From contig JAKGHH010000001.1 in assembly GCA_022828595.1 (NCBI GenBank), forward strand, positions 120,168,999-120,232,998: 64,000 nucleotides of DNA. The letters run 5' to 3'. Below are positions 37,442 to 47,875 of this stretch, one piece after another; position 1 is the first letter of the stretch; every line of letters starts with the position of its first letter. The translations under genes were made by a program, and so were the position numbers. This DNA is from Nelumbo lutea. Its lineage: Eukaryota; Streptophyta; Magnoliopsida; Proteales; Nelumbonaceae. The notes beneath the pieces were generated by a model. That model searched no databases, was not told the origin of the DNA, and was given only the letters and a program-made list of their open reading frames with translations.

Positions 37442-37713
37442 TATATATGTATATACACACACTATACACATACACACACACACACAATTCTACACATGCA
37501 TTTTATGTCAATATTTGTTATGGGGCTAATTGACATAACCAAGTCCAATACTAACCCAAGTGTGTCAAATTTTGATGTAGGTTGGGCCCATGTTGGATAG
37601 ATCAATCATCATGCTTGACTTTGGTTTGAAGCCTTAGGTCCAATGCATAGGGTTAAGCCTATGTTAAGCTTAAATTCAAACCAACCAGTGATGTCATAAT
37701 TAAATAATAAAAC

Positions 37714-37792
37714 CATGGTTTTGAAAATCAGACCGGACCCAAGAACCAGTGACCAAAGCAGTTCCATTTCCGGTTTGGTTTTCAAAACCATG
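37714..37792. mobile_element. Tiny foldback repeat
   Basis: CATGGTTTTGAAAATCAGAC is mirrored by TTTGGTTTTCAAAACCATG, a stem of about 16 bp around a 45-bp loop, inside Helitron-family DNA. Confidence 0.5.
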
Positions 37793-38290
37793 ATAAAAAT
37801 TTAAAAATAGATAAAATACAAAAAAATAAAAAAAATACATAAAAATTATAGAAAATTTTGACATATTATAAACTTATCATATCAAACAAAAATAAGTGTG
37901 ATAAACAAGAATAATTTTTAGAATTGATTATGTAAATGGAATAAAAATTTAAAGTTGCCAAAAAATGAGATTGTTTTTTTTTTGAAGTCAAATAGGTCAG
38001 CACATGATGCCATAATTATATAATAAAAACTCAAAAACTAGATAAAAATAAAAAATATACAAAATACAAAAATTTATGGACATCTCTAATATTTTATATT
38101 TATCATATTAAAAAAAATATATGATAAATAAGAAGTATTTTTAATAACAACGAAAATGAAATATAAAGTCTAAATCTACCAACACACCATGCTTTGATTG
38201 CTAGTTCTTTTTAAATGGTTCTAATAAGGATATTGAAATTATTAATGGTATATGAAATTGCCACGTACAATGCACATACATATTTACTAG

Positions 38291-39337
38291 TACTTTAAAA
38301 AATGAGAATTATTATGATTAATGATGAAAATAGCTAAAATACAAAAAAAAAGAATAAATAAAACAGACTGTTGTCAAATAGGTCATTTGTTTCACCAATC
38401 ACCAATACATACCATGCTTCAATTACTTATCTTGATTACATGGTTTTGATAAGAAATTAAAATTATTATTGTTTTTTTTTGTTATCATGTTTTTATTATT
38501 GTTGTCATTCAAAACTACCACGTGCATCGTGGTTTCAAAACTGGACCGGATTGGACCAACCGTTCAAAACTTGACCGATTGGAAAAACTGGGACCGATTC
38601 TATTTTTCCCCAAAATCGGAAATTTGCCAAAAAAACGTTGATTTGATCAATAAACTGCTGACTCGAGTGGTTGAACCATTCGAACCATTCAACAGTTTTG
38701 ACCATTTTTTATTTTTTATTTTTTGTTAGAACGGACCGACTATTCAATTCGAATGATTGGACCATTCAATCCAGGAACCGGACCCCTGACCGGTTCACAT
38801 GCATAAATAAACACCAACCATTCAATTCAGCGAGTGTATATTGAGCCTTCGTGCCCCCACAGATGGAACAAAAGAATTAACAGACGAGAGTATAACAAAA
38901 CCAACAGCGAGCAGTTTCATTACGAGGGACAAAAGAATGGTGAATATAAATCGTAAAACAATCTCTACCAAAAAAAGAATTAATGGATGAATTTGACTAT
39001 GGGGCGTTTGATAACAGTTGAAATGGCCGAACTGAAAATCTCATTGCTTCGTCTTTTAGTGATTCAGTTTGTAAGGATGTTGTTGCTTCGTCTTTTAGTG
39101 ATTCAGTTTGTAAGGATGTTGTTGGATACTTAATGGCTGAAGGATGTTGTGGGATACTTAATGGTTGAAGCTGATGTTGGTTAGACTAATATACCATTGA
39201 ATATTTTATTTATTTAATTATTTTATCCATTCAATTTAACAACTTCTTCTAACTTTAATTATCAAAGGACGACCCAGACTAACTATTGAAATCTTTGGAT
39301 GTTGACATGTTGCAAATCCACTGCTGTACTCTTTGAA
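38291..39337. repeat. Dispersed repeat debris
   Basis: 38515-38535 has CCACGTGCATCGTGG, a Helitron-type hairpin, abutting TTTCAAAACTGGACCGG. The latter starts a CCGGTT-rich block (38531-38815) with a relative at 48660-48990. At 39048-39125 a 39-bp unit (TTGCTTCGTCTTTTAGTGAT and following) is repeated in tandem. No gene. Confidence 0.5.
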
Positions 39338-39351
39338 TGAATGGATTGAAC

Positions 39352-40311
39352 TCTATAGAGTCTTTCTCTCTAGGGTTTTCTTGGTCTTCGCCGTCCATCG
39401 TCCATCTACCTTTGGGGAGCTCCCCTTTCCATTTCTCCCTTTTTTTTTTTTTTAATTTCTATTGTTCCTTTTCTTCCCTCATCCCCTACTTTACTCTTCT
39501 TTCTTCCTCCCAACTGATTCTCTCTTTTCTTCTTCCCACCATTATTTTGTTCAATCCTTTCTTATCACCCAACCGCCTTTCCTCTCCCCTATTATTCTCC
39601 TTTAGTTTTTTGTTTTTCTTTTCTTTTCCTCATGTTATGCTTTTAATTTCTTTTTAATTTCTTTATGTAGGGGTTTTTGACAAGGGGATTGCTTTCTCTT
39701 TGATCTTGTGTTGGGCAATCAATACCAATGGTTGCTACCTTGCATTTGCCATCCATGGTTAATTATGTTCGTAGTTCTCCGGAGGATGCAATTATCGATG
39801 GGGTGATAGTCTCTAGTAGCGGTTATATTCGAGGTTCTAAATATCGACATAAGCCAATACATCAGTTGGTGCTTTTTTTATGTTTTATTTTTTATTTTTG
39901 AAAATCGGTTCAAAGGGATCGGTTTAAGTCTTAGCTACCCTCAGAACCATGATCTGAGGGTGGTATCAGCTGATATGGGTCATACTTTGAATCTTGATTG
40001 TAACATTTGGGGTTTTGCTGTTTTTACTCCACCCGTACTTTTATTGACACTTTGCAATTTCTTTTGGGAACCTCTCCTGTCATTTTCTCTCTCCGCTTTT
40101 GGTGGTTGGAGATGTGCAGGATTACTACTTCTGTTGATGATTCTTACTTCACCTTTTGTTTGGTTGCAGAAGCTCTTCCTTCATACACTATTTATATTTT
40201 GTTCTTTCTGAGAAATTATATATGAGTTTTCTTGGTTGGCTTTGCTGTCAATTCTCTATACTTGTACCAATTTCTTGATTGAATGAAATATGATTTAAGC
40301 TTTCAAAAAAT
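39352..40311 (+). mobile_element. Retroposed (LINE-derived or processed) sequence with 14-bp target duplication
   Basis: TGAATGGATTGAAC occurs exactly at 39338-39351 and 40312-40325, flanking the insert. The insert begins TCTATAGAGTCTTTCTCTCT and AGGGTTTTC, like a plant mRNA or LINE 5' leader. It ends in a 3'-UTR-like sequence with GAATGAAATATGATTTAAGC and a short A tract (TTTCAAAAAA). Long variable target duplication plus A tail means target-primed insertion by LINE machinery. Short open frames (39337-39657, 39960-40225) show no domain I can name. It is either an internally deleted LINE or a retrocopy of a host transcript. Confidence 0.7.
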
Positions 40312-40599
40312 TGAATGGATTGAACCCTTTTATTTAGGAGTGCCCATTTAGGAGGGCTTTCACAAGCGGTTTTTGCCGTTATATGGGCTAAAAGAGTGAG
40401 AGGAACCGCCATGAAGTTGTATTTGCAAAAAATCTTTAACTTTGAAAATAATACAATAACTACAAAACCAGCTGTTCATTTACCTTTAAGAACAAAGCAA
40501 TTCAGTCAACGTAGAACTCGCTTGAAAATGATATTTTTTTTTGTGTTCACTCTGAAGCATTAATGTTTTCCTCAAAAATAAATAGTTTTTTTTACTTGG

Positions 40600-41210
40600 T
40601 AATTGATGGTGCAAGATCTGAATGCTCCTAGCTGGAAGGCATTTCGGACGCTGATCTGCTTAGTTGGTCGGTCGAATTGCAAGAAAATAATGCTCAGAGG
40701 ACCCAATGTGGGTGGTCCAATGCTTAATTCAGCAGTTGTATGCAAGCTAAAAGCTTATACGCTAGAAGACTAGTGAGCAAATAATCATGCATACCTTATG
40801 ACGTTGGGGTTGGTGCCCTTCTATAGGTGAGCTGGCATGGGTTTTACTTAACACCTCTGAGATCCCCGACCCATGCTACTAGGAATTCATTCCGCACCAG
40901 GAGGTAGACTTCACGTGAGCTGATAAGGCTTATCGGGCTTGTCCGATCCAGGCGGGATAAGGATAAGGCTTGCGGATGTGTGGTGTGATCTCAGAGAGGT
41001 CAAAAGACAACTGGCTAGCTTCTAGAAGTTGGTTACGTGTCACCTCAGTAGGTCGGGCCATCACGAGCTGCTCGGACCTTGGTCCTGGCCAAGGTGCCCG
41101 AGGTACCCGAGCTGACATAGCCTGGTGAGGTGGTAGGGAATGCTGAGTCATCATCCAGTTAGCAGATTGTTTCCACGTGTTTGGGTGTTAATAGATCATG
41201 CCAAATTACC
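40600..41210 (+). repeat. LTR-like block preceding the gypsy-type transposon gene
   Basis: GC-richer sequence whose layout (CAATGCTTAATTCAGCAG, ATCATGCATACCTTATGACG, CCCTTCTATAGG) parallels the solo LTR at 23831-24535. Boundaries are not fixed and a matching second LTR was not found before 44260, so the element is incomplete or very diverged. Confidence 0.4.
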
Positions 41211-41525
41211 TTTCATCAATTTCCCTTCACTCCCGTGCCAGGGGTACTTGACCCAATGTGGGAGTTCACGACAAGCTTGGATGGATTTGACCTAGTCTTT
41301 GGTTTGGCTGAGGTCCGGTCTGCAAGTTACCTAACTAACCCAACTGTCTCAACCCTAGAGCTAGATTGCGTCTATGGGAACGTGTGGACGTCACTCGGAT
41401 TATAAATTCCACAGCACATCAAACATGCGCTCAACCAATTTTGACCTCGAAAGTCGAGTGATCGCCCTCATGGGAATTGGTGGATCCGGTTGATTCTGAG
41501 TTGTCCGTGATCGGCTACAGACGTC

Positions 41526-41535
41526 TATAAATAGG
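41526..41535 (+). promoter_or_regulatory. TATA box upstream of the transposon gene
   Basis: TATAAATAGG lies 158 bp before the ATG at 41684, in a GC-richer setting. It is a good candidate for the start of the transcript of the decayed gene that follows. Confidence 0.5.
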
Positions 41536-41683
41536 GGCCTTGGGTCCCATTTTCTTTGTCTTGATTTGAGCTCTCGCATTCTGGAGGGTCGCGTGCTAAC
41601 TTTGGAATCTCCAGGTCGGTCTCCTTCTTTTTAGATAAGTCGTCTTCCTTTGCTCCAGTTTTTCCTTCGTCTTCATTTTCGTC

Positions 41684-43605
41684 ATGTCTAGTAGTGGTAG
41701 TTTGTTTGGCGAAGAGAGTACGGGGTCTAATCGAGCCGAGGAGGGCACTTGGGCTCAAGATCTGGCCATCTAGTCTGACGAGGTGGGCACCTCGGTACAG
41801 GACCGAAGAGCTTCTTATAAGAAGGCTTCGTCTACACACCGTGCACGCCAACCTAGAGAACCAGATAGCTTCAGCCCTTCCACAATGTCCGTTGAGCAGA
41901 TCCGTGATTTGGTGGCTTGGTACAAATTCCTCTAACCACTATGGTTACTGCCTTCCCTTGGAGGGTTTTCCTTGGGAACACGAGCACAAGGAGATAACCA
42001 TCTTTGCAGAGCACCTAATTGCTGGGCTTCACTTTCCACTTCACCCTTTTACCATTGAGGTTTTAATTCGACATCACCATCGATCAACTCCACCCAAACT
42101 CGGTTTGAACCCTGGTCAGTACCATCTCTCTTTTTCATGACTTCAACCTCCCCTTAGACTTAGATACTTTCAGCTCGCTGTGGCTCCATTAAACAGAATC
42201 CAACTGGTCCTAAGGGCATGAACAAGTTTAGTTTTATTATATATCATACCGACCTCCTTCATGAGTATCCCTCGAAGGTCCTAGCCTGGAAGAGGGAGAT
42301 ACTTCATGATTGTTGTTGATGACGGGTGGCCTTTCCCAACACACTGGAGGAATGGCATCAATAACCCCAAGGATCGATTGGATAGGAAGATGAAGAAAAA
42401 GATGCATTCCCTGGTGAAGTTTGGCCCAAAAGTTAAAGGACTATTTGGCCAAGGAGAAGCTCGTTAAGGCTGGGTTGGAGTCCCCCGGGTAGGTCATCAC
42501 TTCGGAGCGCGGGTACTTTGTCTTTTCATGCTACTTTCTTTTATATTACTTTTGATTGATCTCTCTACTCGTCTTCTGAAGGCATCACGTCTGACCTTCC
42601 AATGACTCGGTTCTTATCTGACATGAAGAAGAGGAAGAGGAAGACACCTCAAGGTGATTCTTCCTAGGAACTGGCAGCTGAGCCCGCTACCCCTGCTAAG
42701 GCCGAAGAGGTTTTGGTTATCAACTTGGTTGAGGAGGACTAAGAGAGGAGGTTGCCACCTTGTCAGCCCGAGGTGGCCCGATCTTCCGAGCTTCAGTCCA
42801 GTCATCCCGGGGCTGGCTCTTCAAGTGAGGAACCCGAGGATAATCGAAGTATCCTGGACTTCCGCGTCAGCCTCAAAAAGAGCATGAAGGCCATTTTTTC
42901 CGAGGAGATCTCCCAGCTTGCCAAACAGTAGAACTCCTAAATTGGGCGCGAAGGCACTGTGCTATCTCATGGTAGTATGTTTTCAATCTCATTACTATGT
43001 TGTCGCTTGGATGTTCTCTAGTACTTAGTTAAAATTTGCTTCTTTTGCAGACCAATTCCATAGTTCATGCGCTCATGAAGCAGTTCTGAGCAACAAGCTG
43101 CGAAGGTGAAAACTACTGAGGTGGTGGCCACGGGATACCGGGCTAGGGTGAAGAAGGCCGTCAAGGTCGTCAACAAGTTAGAAGCGGAGTTTGCAGCAAA
43201 AGACGAAACAACTACGAAGGGAGGTTGAGAGGTTGATGTAAGAAGCTGAGGAGTAGAGGGCCGCTTTTGTTGAGCACAAGGCTGCTCTCACCCAGGAGAT
43301 CAAGGATGCCGAGGTTCTTGCTGTCTAGAAATATAAGGCTTCGCCGAAAATTGATGAACTTAGGGAGGACCTCGGTATTGCAACCTTCTAAAAGGGCTTC
43401 AAACTTTGTCACTGGATGGCAAGGCGAAAGTTCCCTGAGCTCAACCTTGGATCTGTCACCACGGTGGGCAATCACTACAGAGATGCTGCTTAAGGCCAAA
43501 GAAGACCTAGACTCTAAGGAGGAAGATGATGATGACCTCAACAAGGAAGCTATAGAAGATGACCAGGATGTTGCTGCCGGGAAGTTATGGACACCGTTGA
43601 AGTGA
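41684..43605 (+). pseudogene. 'Putative gypsy type transposon' protein (Transposase_28-like), decayed
   Basis: The ATG at 41684 opens MSSSGSLFGEESTGS, stopped by TAG after 28 codons. The frame continues past the stop to STMSVEQIRDLVAWYKF, where it is stopped again. A second frame carries HLIAGLHFPLHPFTIEVLIR (about 42016-42075), the hallmark of the plant 'putative gypsy type transposon' domain. Later frames give an acidic low-complexity part, a charged helix region (EVERL, EHKAALTQEIKDAEVL at about 43220-43324) and a C-terminus with DSKEEDDDDLNKEAIEDDQD ending at TGA 43603-43605. Many stops and shifts make it dead. In plants this family is carried by Ty3/gypsy-related elements. No reverse transcriptase is nearby. 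Confidence 0.6.
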
Positions 43606-44845
43606 TTACTCTTGCCTCTTTTCTTGGTCCCCTTGTTGTATAAACATCAGTCACGGAGCCTCCGAGCTCGCTTTAGTAGGTTTTTCACCTTTTTTTTTTA
43701 TGTATAAATTGACATTTTTAAAGTAATGAAAATGTAGTTACTCTTTTAGCACCTCAAATACAACATTTTTCTAAATATTCAATCATAAAAAAATCTTCCA
43801 AGTGTAGGTTCACTTGAGGTACCTAACTTCTAGAACGGCTAGACATGGTATGGGGCAACCCAGGGTAACTGTGAGCTGAGGCGAATAGGCATAGTAAGCT
43901 ATATAACCCGAGCTACCTATGCACCAGTAAGGCATAAATAAGATATACCCGAACTGCCTATATGCTTAGAAAGCAACTGAGTCTTATTTTATCATGGTAC
44001 CGAGGTCGTAACCAACTCGGCATCGGGGCCCTTAGGCTTAGAGTGACTTGTCGTCCACTCTTTGATATATCATTCACAACGATCTTACAGCCTATGCATT
44101 GAGAACATCTTCAATGTGAAAAAAACATATAAATGCATATCATAATGTACGAACAGTGTGAGCATTAGTTTTGTAAGCACGGTGTAAAAGACTACGAACA
44201 ATGTGAACATTGAAGCCGATCTCCTCAAAAATTAAGTAGTGAGATCTAGACTTGGTTATAAAATTATATGTTTATAAATTAGATCTGTCAATGGGTCAGA
44301 TCTACTCGAGGTAAAACAAAACTGCCTATGAGTTTTGGTTATGTGGTTTAGGTAATTATGAATTGTCCAATATAATCGGGGCAGATCCGATTATGACAAT
44401 TAATAATTAGATTGATTTTAGACCTCGTCTATTTTATAGAACCAATTAACGGGAACGATCAACCCCCCTCCCCCGCCCCACCCAAATAAGCTCTCTATCG
44501 CTGTCCTTAATTCTTCTCCTATTATGAGAAACATCAAATTGAATTCTGCACCAAGTATTTAAAGAGCCGGAGCTTATAACGGTTTTGGGTACGGATAGAA
44601 AAAGATAGATTTGCTTTTTTGAATTATTTTTGATCGACGAAAGATGTGATTGATTTTGGACCTCCGCTTTGGTTGGCGGTGGGTTTGACTAAAATAATAG
44701 ATAAAAATTTTAAATTCTCAATAAGAGGGAGGAACCATCCAGGAAACTCCATGGGGAGGCAAACGATAGCGTAGGCCTCACCGTTTGTCTTCCTGTCGCT
44801 ATGGGTTTCCTCCTCTTCCTCTGTTACAACTTACAAAATATCTAA
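43606..44845. other. Transposon tail and unrelated repeat
   Basis: 43620-44260 looks like downstream sequence of the same element (ACCCGAGCTACCTATG and related repeats). 44280-44440 holds a block with GGTCAGATCT and CAGATCCGATTATG, a dispersed-repeat type. 44700-44845 is unique and GC-richer. No gene. Confidence 0.4.
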
Positions 44846-44849
44846 AATA

Positions 44850-46280
44850 CTAGTTGATTTTTTTTTTTCTTTTGCTTTTGGTTGGTTGAGGCGTTGAGCG
44901 AATCAAGAAGGGCAAACAAGGAGTGCGGGTTAATTTTCTCTGTTTCTTTCTGATGATTTGTGATGGTTTTTTCGGTATCTGAACTGGGCAAAGATTGGAA
45001 GCTGGTTTTCGAGGGTTTTATTGAGGTAAGAACCTTTGGGTTATTTCTCCCTTGGTTGATGATTGATGTGGATACGTTTACTGAGTTGAGGAATGCTGAA
45101 GATTGAAATCTTGGTCTTTCCTAGGAATGCAGACGGTGGAGACTCCTTGTTTGACCTACGATGATTCGGATGTGAGCTTTTGATTTTCGAATCTTCCCTG
45201 ATTTGATGGAAATTTTTTTTTGAGGCTACTTTTTTCATTTCTTCCATTGAATTTGATCGAGAGTTATTGGTGATAGTGCCCTGATATTGGATTACGGAAA
45301 TTTTAAGATTTTTGAAACACGGAGATCAGAACTAAAGGGGATCTTTAAATAAAGAGGAGAGTTTTGGATGGTAAAGGCTGCATGAATCTTGGTTGTATTG
45401 TTTTATTACTCTATTGGTTATCTGAATCGATAATTTGAGGGGAGAGGAGAGACTATTTTCTGAATACATATGGAGCTTGAAGAATCAATTGTAAATGGTG
45501 AGGCAGAGGAAACCGAGAGTCGGAACAGTCGGGACAGTCAGGAGAACTCTGCTGAAACCTCTATCAAGGAAACCCGTCTCTATCGGACACAATTTCCTGG
45601 CGCTGTGAGGAAGAAAGCTAATATATTTGTATGGCCTGGGGGTTACTTCACCAAGGAATGCGATCTCACAGAAGGGAATGGCATGAGAATTTTGCCTGGT
45701 ATCACGTTGAACTTCCAAAGGGAAATCAGAAACTCTCATTGTCCAGCGCAATACCTTATTGGATGTCTCCTTTTGCCTCCTCTGAAAACTCCAAAGATAT
45801 CCTCGTCACTCGTCAGTAATGGGCCCTTCTGTGGGCATGTTTGATGGACGGCACTTGTCTTCAGGGTTAACTTCACACAGGCCCTTCTTCCAGCAATTTC
45901 ACCCTTCAGGATTGCTGCAAAGAAGTCACTGGAGAACTCTGTGATCACGGATTTCTCTAGGTCGTGTTCCGCGAGATTGGGGTTCTCTTCCATTGTCTCA
46001 ATCTCTTCTTTACGAGATTCCCAGTGTGGAGAATCCCGTTGGAGGTGAGGAGAACGGAGAGGGTGGGATCGTGGGATCAGAGAGCATGTTTCTTTGAGCT
46101 TTCATGTTGACAATGAATTCATCTCTGAGGAGGCTGATAATCCAGTTCCACACACGTCTCCAATCTTGTTTGGTTCATATTATTGACACATACATGTGGA
46201 TCACATTCAAGATATAGTGACCTAAGCTCTCAGAAGATGGGAATTGGATTCAGTATGAGCTTGAGCTCGGAGTAAAGGTA
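44850..46280 (+). pseudogene. CorA-like magnesium transporter family protein, pseudogene
   Basis: The leader at 44880-45030 ends at GAG|GTAAGAAC, a good 5'-UTR intron donor. The ATG at 45470 starts MELEESIVNGEAEETESRNS, an open frame of 124 codons. The expected protein text is then spread over several frames: WYHVELPKGNQKLSLS (about 45692-45739), LVSNGPFCGHV (about 45810-45842), a segment with ENSVITDFSR (about 45930-45960), then EEADNPVP (about 46129-46152) and HVDHIQDIV (about 46194-46220). This order matches, from my memory of the family, the long N-terminal domain of the plant CorA-like 'magnesium transporter family' proteins, which end in two membrane helices. Here there are frame shifts, stops and no visible C-terminal membrane exons, so it is a dead copy. 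The family assignment is recalled, not searched. Confidence 0.5.
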
Positions 46281-47237
46281 GTTGCCTTTTAATATCATAT
46301 CTAAGGCTATACCATAGAATTTATTTTTGTTTCTGTTTAATTCTTTTTGATGTATTTCATTGCCTTGAGTGGCTCCCTTGAATTATTCCCTTCTGTTTCT
46401 GGGTCAGGAATATGAATATCTCAAACATTTAATGAATCAATTTAGAATTTTTTATTAGCATCCTATTTCTTGTTATTTCCTGGATAGTCTATGGCTTCTG
46501 TTTTCTTACACATCTCTGAAGAGTGAGTTAGCATTTACAGTTGAACTTGTAAGGTGTACCAGTGTGATGGATAGTTGAAGGAAATTAGGATGCCAATTTT
46601 CAGGAGGGTTTAGAATTGTTTGTAAAAGATTTAAACCTATGGGAAGTAGGATTTAGGGCTTTAGCTAATGAAACTTGGGTTTTACTAACGAAAGAATTTA
46701 AAAAAAACAATGGGAGATTATTATTATAAGTTACAAAGAGATTTTTTGGCGGAAACTTTAAAAAGATACTTTGAGGTTCTATTGTGGTGGATAGATTGTG
46801 GATAAAAATGAGAAAAACTTACTACTCAAGAAAGTTCAGGGAGTTGATCAGAGTCAAGCACCAAGCAGAGTTATCTTTAACTTCAACAAAGAATCATTTT
46901 TCTGTGTTCTGGATGCCACACGCAACACATGCAACAACTACATATTAAAGTTAATTTTAAAGCCTCTTGGGCGCTGAGCCACTGTAATCACCTGTAAGTA
47001 TTGGTGGTTATTAGTTATGCCATATACGAAATGACTTTGCACTCAAACCAGATGGTCTTACATTTCTATTGATTGGGTGCATATTTAGGGGACTTGAACT
47101 CGAACAGTATATGAAATATTAAGCTAAAATCTAAACTAATATTCTTAATTTCATACGCAAGTTTGCATCCAGATTAACCTTTTAGTCATTTCAATAAAAA
47201 ATAAAACCACAAGGTTTTGTAGAAAAGATGAAACAAG
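46281..47237. other. Gene-free stretch
   Basis: Possibly intron or 3' remains of the CorA-like pseudogene at its start; I could not identify further exons. No clear repeat. Confidence 0.4.
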
Positions 47238-47340
47238 CCTCTCTGTATGCTGCAGGGAGTAAGGGCTGCGCACATCTGTACTCCCCCAGATACCCCACAT
47301 TGGTGGGAGCCTTGTGCACTGGGGCTGGCCTATTTTTTAC
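47238..47340 (+). mobile_element. SINE (Au-SINE-like), 5'-truncated
   Basis: GAGTAAGGGCTGCGCACATC, then CCCCACATTGGTGGGAGCCT and TGTGCACTGGGGCTGGCC, are the conserved body and 3' end of the widespread plant Au-type SINE, ending in TATTTTTT. TGAAACAAG flanks both sides exactly (47229-47237 and 47341-47349), a 9-bp target duplication. At about 103 bp it is shorter than a full-length copy, and the tRNA-like promoter part is missing. Confidence 0.75.
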
Positions 47341-47775
47341 TGAAACAAGTGAAAATAGTGAAAATTCAGCAATATGAGACTTCAAATTGAATCTTCTATG
47401 GAAATGGAAGGTAGAATTTCTCAATACAACTCTTGAAATTCCATAGATATATATTGAACAGTAGACATGCATGACACATTAGAAATAATGAAATAACTGG
47501 ACTCTACCATAAAATACTTAGATGCTATCTTAAGTTTCACTAAAAACTGGCTTATTGAACCTAGAATTTGAAAGAATTAAAACTAGAAGTTTCCTTGAGA
47601 CTCTTATTCGTGTTTAAACACCCATTTGTTTATTCCCAATACTCAGTAGGTCCCATAGGGTCTTTTATAATGCAGTCATAAGAACTCCTAGATTGTTTGT
47701 TTGGAACTTAAGATATCCAATAAGTAAATACGTGCGGGATTCCCCAGTCAAGTAAATACTTCAGCATTTATCTTG

Positions 47776-47875
47776 NNNNNNNNNNNNNNNNNNNNNNNNN
47801 NNNNNNNNNNNNNNNNNNNNNNNNNNNNNNNNNNNNNNNNNNNNNNNNNNNNNNNNNNNNNNNNNNNNNNNNNNN
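47776..47875. other. Assembly gap (100 N)
   Basis: Exactly 100 unknown bases, the usual placeholder for a gap of unknown length. Real distance and content are unknown. Confidence 0.99.

Larger units (their letters stand above)
32343..38290 (+). mobile_element. Helitron-like element hosting the LTR element
   Basis: It begins TCTATAGTACTACTAAAAAA after an A at 32342 and ends TTTACTAG before a T at 38291. The imperfect stem CACGTACAATGCACAT lies just upstream of the 3' end. About 2.4 kb remains if the LTR insertion at 33874-37441 is removed. A 288-bp tandem duplication lies at about 32372-32925 (TTGGTCTCCCTATAT at 32420 and 32708). Family modules recur at about 33305, 33575 and 37880. Pairing these two ends is my inference; another copy could supply either end. 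Confidence 0.45.

Noticed and set aside
39337..39657. 106-codon Phe/Leu/Ser-rich frame
   Set aside because: Low-complexity pyrimidine-rich leader of the retroposed insert, and it begins upstream of the insert boundary.
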